From Pseudomonas sp. JUb42 (GTDB lineage: Bacteria > Pseudomonadota > Gammaproteobacteria > Pseudomonadales > Pseudomonadaceae), in NCBI RefSeq assembly GCF_024807945.1, contig NZ_JANUFD010000008.1, positions 1 to 64,000 of the forward strand: DNA of 64,000 bases. The letters run 5' to 3'. The position numbers and the translations under genes were made by a program. Below the pieces are notes generated by a model. It was not told where the DNA came from, searched no databases, and saw only the letters and a program-made list of their open reading frames with translations. This document shows, in pieces, positions 15,873 to 25,589 of the stretch (positions are counted from its first letter, which is position 1; the number at the start of each line of letters is the position of its first letter).

Positions 15873-16343
15873 ATGCCAAGAAGACGCGTAGCAGCCAAGC
15901 GCGAAGTGCTTGACGATCCAAAATACGGAAGCCAAATCCTGGCCAAGTTCATGAACCACGTAATGGAAAGCGGCAAGAAAGCCGTTGCCGAGCGTATCGT
16001 TTATGGCGCGCTGGACAAGGTTAAAGAACGCAAGAACAGCGACCCCCTGGAAATCTTCGAGAAAGCTCTCGACGCCATCGCTCCGCTGGTCGAAGTGAAG
16101 TCGCGCCGTGTAGGCGGTGCTACTTACCAGGTTCCGGTTGAAGTTCGTCCGTCCCGTCGTAATGCTCTGGCAATGCGTTGGCTGGTAGACTTCGCGCGCA
16201 AGCGCGGTGAGAAGTCTATGGCTCTGCGTTTGGCTGGCGAACTGTTGGACGCCGCCGAAGGTAAAGGTGCTGCGGTTAAGAAGCGTGAAGACGTGCACCG
16301 TATGGCTGAAGCCAACAAGGCTTTCTCGCACTACCGCTTCTAA
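15873..16343 (+). CDS. rpsG: 30S ribosomal protein S7
   Basis: S7 nucleates assembly of the 30S head and contacts E-site tRNA. It is 156 residues and begins MPRRRVAAKREVL, a typical S7 N-terminus. It lies between rpsL and fusA in the str operon; fusA follows 30 bp later. Confidence 0.97.
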   Translation: MPRRRVAAKREVLDDPKYGSQILAKFMNHVMESGKKAVAERIVYGALDKVKERKNSDPLEIFEKALDAIAPLVEVKSRRVGGATYQVPVEVRPSRRNALAMRWLVDFARKRGEKSMALRLAGELLDAAEGKGAAVKKREDVHRMAEANKAFSHYRF

Positions 16344-16373
16344 TTTCAGCGTCACTAATTTTGCGAGGGCTTT

Positions 16374-18479
16374 ATGGCTCGTACTACTCCGATTAGCCGC
16401 TACCGTAACATCGGTATCGTTGCTCACGTGGATGCTGGTAAAACCACCACCACCGAGCGCGTCCTTTTTTACACTGGCGTAAACCACAAGATGGGCGAGG
16501 TGCATGATGGCGCCGCGACCATGGACTGGATGGTGCAGGAGCAAGAGCGTGGTATCACTATCACCTCCGCTGCGACTACCGCTTTCTGGTCGGGTTCTGT
16601 AAAGCAGCACAAAGACAGCTACCGCTTCAACATCATCGATACCCCTGGCCACGTTGACTTCACCATTGAAGTAGAACGTTCGCTGCGCGTACTCGACGGT
16701 GCTGTCGTAGTGTTCTGCGGTACTTCGGGCGTTGAGCCTCAGTCGGAAACCGTATGGCGTCAAGCCAACAAATACGGCGTTCCACGTCTTGTTTACGTAA
16801 ACAAGATGGACCGTGCTGGTGCCAACTTCCTGCGCGTGATCGGTCAGATCAAGCAGCGTCTGGGTCACACTCCGGTGCCAATCCAGTTGGCTATCGGTTC
16901 GGAAGACAATTTCCAGGGTCAGATCGATCTGATGACCATGGAAGCTGTTTACTGGGACGACGCTGACAAAGGTATGGCTCCACGTCGCGAAGCTATCCCT
17001 GCTGAACTGCAGGAACTGGCTGACGAGTGGCGCAGCAACATGGTTGAGGCGGCTGCCGAAGCCAACGAAGAGCTGATGAACAAGTATCTCGAAGGTGAAG
17101 AACTCACCAACGAGGAAATCAAGGCCGCTCTGCGTCAGCGTACTATCGCTGGCGAAATCGTCCTGGCTGTTTGCGGTTCTTCCTTCAAGAACAAGGGTGT
17201 TCCCCTGGTTCTCGACGCCGTTATCGATTACCTGCCGGCCCCGGTCGACATTCCTGCCATCAAGGGTTCCGACCCGGATGACGAGACTGTTGAAATGGAG
17301 CGTCATGCAGACGACTCAGAACCGTTCTCGGCTCTGGCGTTCAAGATCGCTACCGACCCATTCGTGGGTACTCTGACCTTCGCTCGCGTTTACTCGGGCG
17401 TGTTGAGCTCCGGCGACGGCGTGATCAACTCGGTCAAAGGCAAGAAAGAGCGCGTGGGTCGTATGGTGCAAATGCACGCCAACACCCGTGAAGAGATCAA
17501 GGAAGTACGCGCTGGCGACATCGCGGCCCTGATCGGCATGAAGGACGTCACCACTGGTGATACCCTCTGCTCGCTTGAAAAACCAATCATCCTGGTTCGC
17601 ATGGACTTCCCGGAGCCGGTTATTTCGGTTGCCGTAGAGCCTAAGACCAAGGACGACCAGGAAAAAATGGGTATCGCTCTGGGCAAACTTGCTCAGGAAG
17701 ACCCGTCTTTCCGCGTCAAGACTGATGAAGAGACTGGTCAAACGATCATCTCTGGCATGGGCGAGTTGCACCTGGACATCCTGGTTGACCGGATGCGCCG
17801 TGAGTTCAACGTCGAAGCCAACATCGGTAAACCACAAGTTTCCTATCGTGAGAAGATCACGAAGGCTTGTGAGATCGAAGGCAAGTTCGTTCGCCAGTCC
17901 GGCGGTCGTGGCCAGTTCGGCCATTGCTGGATCCGTTTTGCTCCTGCTGACGAAGGTCAGGAAGGTCTGCAATTCGTGAACGAAGTAGTAGGTGGTGTGG
18001 TTCCTAAGGAATACATCCCGGCTATCCAGAAGGGTATCGAAGAACAGATGAAAAACGGCGTTGTTGCCGGTTATCCTCTGATCGGCCTGAAGGCTACCGT
18101 TTTCGATGGTTCTTACCACGACGTCGACTCCAACGAGATGGCGTTTAAGGTGGCAGCCTCCATGGCGACCAAGCAACTGGCTACCAAAGGTGGCGGTGTT
18201 GTACTTGAGCCGATCATGAAGGTTGAAGTTGTTACACCTGAGGACTACATGGGTGACGTGATGGGTGACCTGAACCGTCGTCGTGGTCTGATCCAGGGTA
18301 TGGAAGATACGGTTTCTGGCAAAGTGATTCGCGCCGAAGTGCCGTTGGGTGAGATGTTCGGTTATGCGACCGACGTTCGCTCCATGTCCCAGGGTCGCGC
18401 GAGCTACTCCATGGAATTCTCCAAATACTCCGAAGCTCCGTCGAACGTCGTCGAAGCTATCGTTAAAAAACAAGGCTGA
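16374..18479 (+). CDS. fusA: Elongation factor G
   Basis: EF-G drives GTP-dependent translocation and, with RRF, ribosome recycling. The 701 residues show the G-domain motifs AHVDAGKTT, DTPGHVDFT and NKMD, then domains II-V, including GGRGQFGHCWIRF in domain IV. It is the housekeeping copy judging by its place in the str operon. tuf follows 34 bp downstream. Confidence 0.97.
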   Translation: MARTTPISRYRNIGIVAHVDAGKTTTTERVLFYTGVNHKMGEVHDGAATMDWMVQEQERGITITSAATTAFWSGSVKQHKDSYRFNIIDTPGHVDFTIEVERSLRVLDGAVVVFCGTSGVEPQSETVWRQANKYGVPRLVYVNKMDRAGANFLRVIGQIKQRLGHTPVPIQLAIGSEDNFQGQIDLMTMEAVYWDDADKGMAPRREAIPAELQELADEWRSNMVEAAAEANEELMNKYLEGEELTNEEIKAALRQRTIAGEIVLAVCGSSFKNKGVPLVLDAVIDYLPAPVDIPAIKGSDPDDETVEMERHADDSEPFSALAFKIATDPFVGTLTFARVYSGVLSSGDGVINSVKGKKERVGRMVQMHANTREEIKEVRAGDIAALIGMKDVTTGDTLCSLEKPIILVRMDFPEPVISVAVEPKTKDDQEKMGIALGKLAQEDPSFRVKTDEETGQTIISGMGELHLDILVDRMRREFNVEANIGKPQVSYREKITKACEIEGKFVRQSGGRGQFGHCWIRFAPADEGQEGLQFVNEVVGGVVPKEYIPAIQKGIEEQMKNGVVAGYPLIGLKATVFDGSYHDVDSNEMAFKVAASMATKQLATKGGGVVLEPIMKVEVVTPEDYMGDVMGDLNRRRGLIQGMEDTVSGKVIRAEVPLGEMFGYATDVRSMSQGRASYSMEFSKYSEAPSNVVEAIVKKQG

Positions 18480-18513
18480 TTCAGCCCTCACTTTAGGCTA
18501 GGAGTTCACTGTC

Positions 18514-19707
18514 GTGGCTAAAGAAAAATTTGAACGTAACAAACCGCACGTCAACGTTGGCACTATCGGTCACGTTGACCACGGTAAAACCACTCTGACC
18601 GCTGCTCTGACTCGTGTCTGCTCCGAAGTTTTCGGTTCGGCTAAAGTCGACTTCGACAAAATCGACAGCGCACCAGAAGAAAAAGCTCGCGGTATCACCA
18701 TCAACACCGCTCACGTTGAATACGATTCGGCCGAGCGTCACTACGCTCACGTTGACTGCCCAGGTCACGCCGACTACGTAAAAAACATGATCACCGGTGC
18801 TGCCCAGATGGACGGCGCGATCCTGGTTTGCTCGGCCGCCGATGGTCCGATGCCACAAACCCGTGAGCACATCCTGCTGTCCCGTCAGGTTGGCGTTCCG
18901 TACATCGTTGTCTTCCTGAACAAGGCTGACATGGTTGACGACGCTGAGCTGCTGGAACTGGTTGAAATGGAAGTGCGCGATCTGCTGAGCACTTACGACT
19001 TCCCAGGCGACGATACCCCGATCATCATCGGTTCGGCTCTGATGGCTCTGAACGGCCAAGACGACAACGAAATGGGTACCACCGCAGTCAAGAAGCTGGT
19101 TGAGACTCTGGACAGCTACATCCCGCAACCAGAGCGCGCAATCGACAAGCCGTTCCTGATGCCAATCGAAGACGTGTTCTCGATCTCGGGTCGCGGTACT
19201 GTTGTTACCGGTCGTGTTGAGCGCGGTATCATCAAGATCCAGGAAGAAGTAGAAATCGTAGGTCTGCGTGACACTACCAAAACTACTTGCACTGGCGTTG
19301 AGATGTTCCGCAAGCTGCTGGACGAAGGCCGTGCTGGTGAGAACTGCGGCGTTCTGCTGCGTGGCACCAAGCGTGACGACGTTGAGCGTGGCCAGGTTCT
19401 GGTCAAGCCAGGCACCGTCAAGCCGCACACTCAGTTCGAAGCTGAAATCTACGTTCTGAGCAAAGAAGAAGGCGGTCGTCACACTCCTTTCTTCAAAGGC
19501 TACCGTCCACAGTTCTACTTCCGTACTACCGACGTAACTGGTAGCTGCGAACTGCCGGAAGGCGTAGAAATGGTTATGCCAGGTGATAACGTTAAAGTTT
19601 CCGTTACCCTGATCAAGCCAATCGCAATGGAAGATGGTCTGCGTTTCGCAATCCGTGAAGGCGGTCGTACCGTCGGCGCTGGCGTCGTAGCCAAAATCAT
19701 CGCGTAA
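18514..19707 (+). CDS. tuf: Elongation factor Tu
   Basis: EF-Tu delivers aminoacyl-tRNA to the ribosome. The 397 residues contain GHVDHGKT, DCPGHADYVKNM and NKADM, followed by domains II and III. Translation starts at GTG with a good Shine-Dalgarno. This is the only tuf in the window; the second copy expected next to tRNA-Thr in many gammaproteobacteria is absent at 3026-3202. Confidence 0.97.
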   Translation: MAKEKFERNKPHVNVGTIGHVDHGKTTLTAALTRVCSEVFGSAKVDFDKIDSAPEEKARGITINTAHVEYDSAERHYAHVDCPGHADYVKNMITGAAQMDGAILVCSAADGPMPQTREHILLSRQVGVPYIVVFLNKADMVDDAELLELVEMEVRDLLSTYDFPGDDTPIIIGSALMALNGQDDNEMGTTAVKKLVETLDSYIPQPERAIDKPFLMPIEDVFSISGRGTVVTGRVERGIIKIQEEVEIVGLRDTTKTTCTGVEMFRKLLDEGRAGENCGVLLRGTKRDDVERGQVLVKPGTVKPHTQFEAEIYVLSKEEGGRHTPFFKGYRPQFYFRTTDVTGSCELPEGVEMVMPGDNVKVSVTLIKPIAMEDGLRFAIREGGRTVGAGVVAKIIA

Positions 19708-19725
19708 GCGTTGATTCAAAAAAGA

Positions 19726-19752
19726 AGCCCCCGCCTAGCGGGGGCTTTTTTA
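19726..19752 (+). terminator. Terminator after tuf
   Basis: AGCCCCCGC and GCGGGGGCT flank CTA and are followed by a T-run. This strong terminator closes the str operon. Confidence 0.93.
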
Positions 19753-19757
19753 TTGGG

Positions 19758-19786
19758 TTGACACCCTTAAAGCCGGTCTATAGAAT
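19758..19786 (+). promoter_or_regulatory. Sigma-70 promoter of the S10 operon
   Basis: TTGACA (19758-19763), 17 bp and TAGAAT (19781-19786) give 6/6 and 5/6 matches directly after the tuf terminator. The leader to rpsJ is only about 56 nt. Confidence 0.85.
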
Positions 19787-19848
19787 TGCGCCTCCTTTAA
19801 ACGGGCGTATTGCGCTCGGTGGGAACAGCAATCTGGAGTCTGAATCCA

Positions 19849-20160
19849 ATGCAAAACCAGCAAATCCGTATCAGGTTGAAGGCTTTTGACCATCGCCTGA
19901 TCGACCAATCCACCCAGGAAATCGTGGAAACCGCGAAACGTACTGGTGCTCAGGTGCGTGGTCCAATTCCACTGCCGACCCGTAAAGAGCGGTTCACCGT
20001 TCTGGTTTCTCCGCACGTCAACAAAGACGCGCGCGACCAGTACGAGATCCGCACTCATAAGCGCGTTCTGGACATCGTCCAGCCAACGGATAAAACCGTT
20101 GATGCTCTTATGAAGCTTGATCTTGCGGCCGGCGTGGAAGTGCAGATCAGCCTCGGCTAA
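19849..20160 (+). CDS. rpsJ: 30S ribosomal protein S10 (NusE)
   Basis: S10 is a 30S head protein and, as NusE, a partner of NusB/NusG in antitermination. The 103 residues begin [20 protein letters not shown] longer in-frame start at 19810 lies inside the leader and is rejected because the family length and the TGGAG Shine-Dalgarno fit 19849. It is the first gene of the S10 operon. Confidence 0.97.
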
Positions 20161-20241
20161 GACTTGGGTCTTAGTCGTGTAACGCTCTGAAATGGGCGGC
20201 CATAGCGGGTGAAAGCCCCGTACACTCATGAGGTTTACAAC

Positions 20242-20877
20242 ATGACTATTGGTGTAGTCGGTCGTAAATGCGGTATGACCCGTATTTTCACCGAAGAAGG
20301 TGTCTCCATTCCGGTTACGGTCATTGAGATCGAGCCGAATCGCGTCACTCAGTTCAAAACCGAAGAAACCGATGGCTATCGTGCAGTGCAAGTCACTGTC
20401 GGTGAGCGTCGTGCTTCGCGTGTTACAGCTGCTCAGGCTGGCCACTTCGCTAAGGCGAACGTAGCTGCCGGTCGCACCGTAATGGAATTCCGCCTTGAAG
20501 AAGGCGATTACCAAGCGGGCGACCTGATCAGCACTGAAATCTTCGCCGCTGGTCAACTGGTTGATGTAACCGGTCAGTCCAAAGGTAAGGGTTTCCAGGG
20601 CACGATCAAGCGCTGGAATTTCCGCGGGCAAGATAATACCCACGGTAACTCCCTGTCCCACCGCGTCCCAGGCTCTATCGGCCAGTGCCAGACTCCTGGT
20701 CGTGTATTCAAGGGCAAAAAAATGTCCGGTCATATGGGCGCTGAGCGCGTGACCGTGCAGTCCCTGGAAGTAGTGCGCGTGGACGCTGAACGCAATCTGT
20801 TGTTGGTCAAGGGTGCCGTTCCAGGCGCTACTGGCGGCAATCTGGTTGTACGTCCAGCAGCCAAGGCTCGCGGTTAA
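20242..20877 (+). CDS. rplC: 50S ribosomal protein L3
   Basis: L3 binds near the peptidyl transferase centre and starts large-subunit assembly. It is 211 residues from MTIGVVGRKCGMTRIF, with the long loop GQCQTPGRVFKGKKMSGHMG that carries the methylated glutamine in the family. The upstream start at 20209 is rejected on length. rplD follows 12 bp later. Confidence 0.97.
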   Translation: MTIGVVGRKCGMTRIFTEEGVSIPVTVIEIEPNRVTQFKTEETDGYRAVQVTVGERRASRVTAAQAGHFAKANVAAGRTVMEFRLEEGDYQAGDLISTEIFAAGQLVDVTGQSKGKGFQGTIKRWNFRGQDNTHGNSLSHRVPGSIGQCQTPGRVFKGKKMSGHMGAERVTVQSLEVVRVDAERNLLLVKGAVPGATGGNLVVRPAAKARG

Positions 20878-20889
20878 GGGGAAGCTGAC

Positions 20890-21492
20890 ATGCAATTAAA
20901 TGTAAATGACGCTCAAGCAATCGAAGTTTCCGAACTGACATTTGGCGGCGAATTCAACGAGACGCTGGTTCACCAGGCAGTCGTGGCCTACATGGCTGGC
21001 GGTCGTCAGGGTAGCAAGCAGCAAAAGACCCGTTCCGACGTTTCCGGTGGCGGTAAGCGCCCATGGCGTCAGAAGGGTACTGGCCGTGCTCGTGCCGGTA
21101 CTATCCGTAGCCCAATCTGGCGTGGCGGCGGTACCACTTTCGCAGCTCGTCCACAGGACCACTCTCAGAAGCTCAACAAGAAGATGTATCGCGCAGCTCT
21201 GCGCTCCATCCTTGCTGAACTGGTTCGTACTGATCGTCTGGTCGTGGTTCAGGATTTCGCCGTTGAATCGCCGAAAACCAAAGACCTGCTGGGCAAGTTG
21301 AACAACATGAGCCTGACCGACGTTCTGATCGTGTCCGACTCCGTTGACCAGAATCTGTACCTGGCTGCTCGTAACCTGCCGCACGTAGATGTACGTGACG
21401 TTCAAGGTTCCGATCCAGTTAGTCTGATCGCATACGACAAAGTGTTGATCACTGTGTCGGCCGTGAAGAAATTCGAGGAGCTGCTGGGATGA
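20890..21492 (+). CDS. rplD: 50S ribosomal protein L4
   Basis: L4 lines the peptide exit tunnel. The 200 residues carry the tunnel loop ([18 protein letters not shown]). In E. coli L4 also regulates the S10 operon; the short leader here argues against the same control. Its stop overlaps the rplW start (ATGA). Confidence 0.97.
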
Positions 21493-21788
21493 ACCAGGAA
21501 CGCGTATTTAAAGTTCTGCTTGGCCCGCACGTTTCCGAGAAGGCTACGGTTCTGGCAGACAAGAAAGGCCAGTTCGTTTTCAAGGTTGCAACTGACGCAA
21601 CCAAGCTGGAAATCAAGAAGGCCGTCGAAAGCCTGTTCAGCGTGAAAGTTGAGCGTGTTACTACCCTGAATGTTCTGGGTAAGAGCAAGCGCACTGCTCG
21701 CGGTCTGGGCAAGCGTAATGACTGGAAGAAGGCAGTTATCTCCCTTCAGCCAGGCCAAGATCTCGATTTCAGCAGCAGTGCTGAGTAA
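21489..21788 (+). CDS. rplW: 50S ribosomal protein L23
   Basis: L23 sits at the tunnel exit and docks trigger factor and SRP. It is 99 residues, beginning [20 protein letters not shown], of the usual bacterial length. It is translationally coupled to rplD by a 4-bp overlap. Confidence 0.97.
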
Positions 21789-21802
21789 GGAAGGGGTGCA
21801 TC

Positions 21803-22627
21803 ATGGCAATCGTTAAATGCAAACCGACTTCCCCTGGCCGCCGTTTTGTGGTCAAGGTGGTCAACCAGGAGCTGCATAAAGGCGCTCCTCACGCACCGCT
21901 GCTCGAGAAGAAATCGAAGTCTGGTGGTCGTAACAACAATGGCCGTATTACTACCCGTCATATCGGTGGTGGTCATAAGCAGCATTATCGTCTGGTCGAC
22001 TTCCGTCGCAACGACAAGGATGGCATCGCTGCCACCGTCGAGCGTATCGAATACGATCCAAACCGTACTGCTCACATCGCACTGCTGCTGTACGCAGACG
22101 GCGAGCGTCGTTACATCATCGCGCCTAAAGGCGTGAGTGCTGGCGACCAGCTGATCGCAGGCGCTCTGGCTCCAATCAAGCCAGGCAACGCTCTGCAACT
22201 GCGCAACATCCCAGTGGGTTCTACCATTCACGGCATCGAACTGAAGCCAGGTAAAGGTGCACAGATCGCTCGTTCCGCTGGTGCTTCGGCTCAGCTGATC
22301 GCTCGTGAAGGTGTCTACGTTACCCTGCGTCTTCGCTCCGGTGAAATGCGTAAAGTTCTGGCTGAATGCCGTGCAACGCTGGGCGAAGTCTCGAACTCCG
22401 AGCACAGCCTGCGTTCGCTGGGTAAAGCTGGTGCCAAACGCTGGCGTGGCGTTCGCCCAACCGTTCGTGGTGTTGCCATGAACCCGGTTGACCACCCACA
22501 TGGTGGTGGTGAAGGTCGTACCTCTGGTGGTCGTCATCCGGTATCGCCGTGGGGCTTCCCGACTAAGGGCGCGAAGACTCGTGGTAATAAGCGTACCGAC
22601 AAAATGATCGTCCGTCGTCGCAAGTAA
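21803..22627 (+). CDS. rplB: 50S ribosomal protein L2
   Basis: L2 is a core protein near the peptidyl transferase centre that bridges the subunits. The 274 residues include the conserved MNPVDHPHGGGEGR loop with the functionally important histidine. It lies 14 bp after rplW. Confidence 0.97.
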   Translation: MAIVKCKPTSPGRRFVVKVVNQELHKGAPHAPLLEKKSKSGGRNNNGRITTRHIGGGHKQHYRLVDFRRNDKDGIAATVERIEYDPNRTAHIALLLYADGERRYIIAPKGVSAGDQLIAGALAPIKPGNALQLRNIPVGSTIHGIELKPGKGAQIARSAGASAQLIAREGVYVTLRLRSGEMRKVLAECRATLGEVSNSEHSLRSLGKAGAKRWRGVRPTVRGVAMNPVDHPHGGGEGRTSGGRHPVSPWGFPTKGAKTRGNKRTDKMIVRRRK

Positions 22628-22643
22628 ATAGAGGGATACGACA

Positions 22644-22919
22644 GTGCCACGTTCTCTGAAAAAAGGTCCTTTTATCGATCTTCACCTACTGAAGAAGATC
22701 GAAGTGGCGGCGGAAAAGAACGATCGCAAACCGGTGAAAACCTGGTCGCGTCGTTCGATGATCCTGCCACAAATGGTCGGTCTGACCATCGCAGTACACA
22801 ACGGTCGTCAACACGTCCCCGTTCTCGTGAACGAAGACATGGTCGGCCACAAACTGGGCGAGTTTGCCGGTACCCGCACATATCGTGGGCACGTGGCTGA
22901 CAAGAAAGCCAAGCGTTAA
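22644..22919 (+). CDS. rpsS: 30S ribosomal protein S19
   Basis: S19 forms the S13-S19 head complex. It is 91 residues from a GTG start, beginning MPRSLKKGPFIDLHLLKK. It lies 16 bp after rplB and 11 bp before rplV. Confidence 0.97.
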   Translation: MPRSLKKGPFIDLHLLKKIEVAAEKNDRKPVKTWSRRSMILPQMVGLTIAVHNGRQHVPVLVNEDMVGHKLGEFAGTRTYRGHVADKKAKR

Positions 22920-22930
22920 GGGGTTAGGAA

Positions 22931-23263
22931 ATGGAAGTAGCCGCTAAGTTGTCGGGCGCTCGAATCTCCGCCCAGAAAGCCCGCTTGGTCGCCGACCAGA
23001 TCCGCGGGAAGAAGGTGGGCGAAGCGCTCAACCTGTTGGCTTTCAGCAGTAAGAAAGCCGCCGAGATCCTGAAAAAAGTGCTGGAGTCGGCCGTAGCCAA
23101 CGCCGAGCATAACGAAGGCGCAGACGTTGATGACCTCAAGGTCAGCACCGTTTTCGTCAACGAAGGGCGTTCGCTGAAGCGCATCATGCCACGTGCCAAA
23201 GGCCGTGCTGATCGCATCGTCAAGCGGTCTTGCCATATCACTGTCAAGGTTGCTGACAAGTAA
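22931..23263 (+). CDS. rplV: 50S ribosomal protein L22
   Basis: L22 contributes the beta-hairpin that narrows the exit tunnel with L4. It is 110 residues with the hairpin-bearing segment [20 protein letters not shown] near the C-terminus. rpsC follows 13 bp later. Confidence 0.97.
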
Positions 23264-23276
23264 CGGAGTCGAAGAG

Positions 23277-23963
23277 ATGGGTCAGAAAGTACATCCCATT
23301 GGCATTCGCCTGGGAATCGTCAAGGAGCACACCTCCGTCTGGTACGCAGACGGTCGGACTTATGCGGACTATTTGTTCGCTGATCTGAAGGTGCGTGAGT
23401 ATCTCCAAGACAAACTAAAAAGCGCGTCCGTCAGCCGTATCGATATCCATCGTCCGGCTCAGACAGCACGTATCACCATCCACACCGCTCGCCCAGGTAT
23501 CGTTATCGGGAAGAAAGGTGAAGATGTTGAGAAACTGCGTCAGGACCTGACCAAGCAAATGGGTGTGCCTGTGCACATCAATATCGAAGAGATCCGCAAG
23601 CCGGAACTCGACGGTATGCTGGTTGCGCAGAGCGTAGCTCAGCAGCTGGAGCGTCGTGTAATGTTCCGTCGCGCCATGAAGCGCGCTGTACAGAACGCCA
23701 TGCGCATTGGTGCCAAAGGCATCAAAATCCAAGTGAGCGGTCGTCTCGGCGGTGCTGAAATCGCACGTACTGAATGGTATCGCGAAGGTCGTGTGCCATT
23801 GCACACCCTGCGTGCCGACATCGACTATGCCAACTACGAAGCTCACACCACTTATGGTGTGATCGGTGTAAAGGTTTGGATCTTCAAAGGCGAAGTAATT
23901 GGTGGTCGCCAAGAAGAACTGAAACCACAAGCACCAGCGCCTCGTAAAAAAGCTGCTAAGTAA
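23277..23963 (+). CDS. rpsC: 30S ribosomal protein S3
   Basis: S3 lies at the mRNA entry channel and helps unwind mRNA. It is 228 residues from [13 protein letters not shown], with a KH domain ([15 protein letters not shown], the GxxG loop). A longer in-frame start inside rplV (23193) is rejected. The C-terminus is basic and Ala/Pro-rich. Confidence 0.97.
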
Positions 23964-23975
23964 GGGGTACGCCAA

Positions 23976-24389
23976 ATGTTGCAACCTAAGCGTACGAAGT
24001 TCCGCAAGCAAATGACCGGTCACAACCGTGGCCTGGCACTGCGCGGTAGCAAAGTCAGCTTCGGCGAATTCGCTCTGAAGTCTGTTGCTCGTGGTCGTCT
24101 CACCGCTCGTCAGATCGAGTCAGCGCGTCGTGCTCTGACCCGTCACGTAAAACGTGGCGGCAAGATCTGGATCCGTGTATTCCCGGACAAGCCGATCTCC
24201 AAAAAACCTCTCGAGGTTCGTATGGGTAAAGGTAAGGGTAACGTGGAATATTGGGTTGCCCAGATTCAGCCAGGTAAAGTCCTGTATGAAATCGAGGGTG
24301 TTACTGAAGAGTTGGCGCGTGAGGCTTTCGCCCTGGCTGCTGCAAAGCTGCCACTCGCCACCGCTTTTGTTAAACGGACGGTGATGTGA
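23976..24389 (+). CDS. rplP: 50S ribosomal protein L16
   Basis: L16 organises the A-site tRNA region of 23S rRNA. It is 137 residues, beginning [19 protein letters not shown]. Its stop codon overlaps the rpmC start (ATGA). Confidence 0.97.
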
Positions 24390-24580
24390 TGAAAGCGAAT
24401 GAACTTCGTGAAAAATCAGCACAGCAGCTGAACGAGCAACTGCTCGGCTTGCTGCGCGACCAGTTCAATCTGCGTATGCAGAAAGCAACTGGCCAGTTGG
24501 GGCAGTCTCACCTGCTCTCGCAAGTTAAGCGTGACATCGCTCGCGTGAAGACTGTGCTCAACCAGCAGGCAGGTAAGTAA
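24389..24580 (+). CDS. rpmC: 50S ribosomal protein L29
   Basis: L29 binds next to L23 at the tunnel exit. It is 63 residues from [14 protein letters not shown]. An in-frame GTG three bases earlier is less likely because the ATG overlaps the rplP stop in the usual coupling arrangement. Confidence 0.96.
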
Positions 24581-24582
24581 TC

Positions 24583-24849
24583 ATGGCTGAAGCCGAAAAA
24601 ACCGTCCGTACGCTGACTGGCCGTGTTGTCAGCGACAAGATGGACAAGACCATCACCGTTCTGATTGAGCGTCGCGTTAAGCACCCAATCTACGGTAAAT
24701 ACGTTAAGCGTTCGACGAAGCTGCACGCGCACGACGAAACCAATCAGTGCCACATCGGCGACAAGGTCACGATCCGTGAAACCCGTCCGCTGGCCAAGAC
24801 CAAGTCTTGGGCACTGGTTGATATCCTCGAACGTGCCGTGGAAGTCTAA
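24583..24849 (+). CDS. rpsQ: 30S ribosomal protein S17
   Basis: S17 is a primary 16S-binding OB-fold protein. It is 88 residues, with RTLTGRVVSDKMDKTITVL at the N-terminus. It lies two bases after rpmC and is the last gene of the S10 group before the spc group. Confidence 0.97.
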   Translation: MAEAEKTVRTLTGRVVSDKMDKTITVLIERRVKHPIYGKYVKRSTKLHAHDETNQCHIGDKVTIRETRPLAKTKSWALVDILERAVEV

Positions 24850-24872
24850 GGACTAGGGGTCGGAGAAATTAT

Positions 24873-25241
24873 ATGATTCAGACTCAATCCATGCTCGATG
24901 TGGCCGATAACAGCGGCGCTCGCCGCGTTATGTGCATCAAGGTGCTGGGTGGCTCCCATCGTCGTTACGCTGGTATCGGTGACATCATCAAAGTTACCGT
25001 CAAGGAAGCAATTCCTCGCGGTAAGGTGAAAAAAGGCCAAGTGATGACTGCTGTTGTAGTCCGCACTCGCCATGGCGTCCGTCGTGCTGACGGCTCCATC
25101 ATCCGCTTTGATGGCAACGCTGCTGTTCTTCTGAACAACAAGCAAGAGCCGATCGGCACCCGTATCTTTGGGCCAGTGACCCGTGAACTTCGTACTGAGA
25201 AGTTCATGAAGATCGTCTCGCTCGCCCCAGAAGTGCTGTAA
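24873..25241 (+). CDS. rplN: 50S ribosomal protein L14
   Basis: L14 is a beta-barrel protein at the subunit interface. It is 122 residues, beginning MIQTQSMLDVADNSGARRVMCIKV. It opens the spc group; no terminator is seen between rpsQ and rplN, so S10 and spc genes appear to be read continuously. Confidence 0.97.
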   Translation: MIQTQSMLDVADNSGARRVMCIKVLGGSHRRYAGIGDIIKVTVKEAIPRGKVKKGQVMTAVVVRTRHGVRRADGSIIRFDGNAAVLLNNKQEPIGTRIFGPVTRELRTEKFMKIVSLAPEVL

Positions 25242-25252
25242 GGAGATCCGAC

Positions 25253-25567
25253 ATGCAAAAGATTCGTCGTGACGACGAGATCATCGTGATCGCCGGCAAA
25301 GACAAAGGTAAGCGCGGTAAGGTGCTCAAGGTTCTCGCTAACAACCGTCTGGTTATTAGCGGTCTGAACCTGGTTAAGCGTCATACCAAGCCAAACCCTA
25401 TGTCGGGCGTGCAGGGCGGTATCGTCGAAAAAGAAGCTCCACTGGACGCTTCTAACGTCGCCATTTTCAACGGCGAAACCAACAAGGCTGACCGCGTTGG
25501 TTTCAAAGTAGAAGACGGCAAAAAAATTCGTGTCTTCAAGTCGACCCAAAAAGCGGTTGATGCTTGA
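25253..25567 (+). CDS. rplX: 50S ribosomal protein L24
   Basis: L24 is an assembly-initiator protein with a KOW motif (DDEIIVIAGKDKGKRGKVLKV). It is 104 residues and starts 11 bp after rplN with Shine-Dalgarno AGGAGA. Confidence 0.97.
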   Translation: MQKIRRDDEIIVIAGKDKGKRGKVLKVLANNRLVISGLNLVKRHTKPNPMSGVQGGIVEKEAPLDASNVAIFNGETNKADRVGFKVEDGKKIRVFKSTQKAVDA

Positions 25568-25589
25568 ACACTGCTAGGTAGATGAGACC

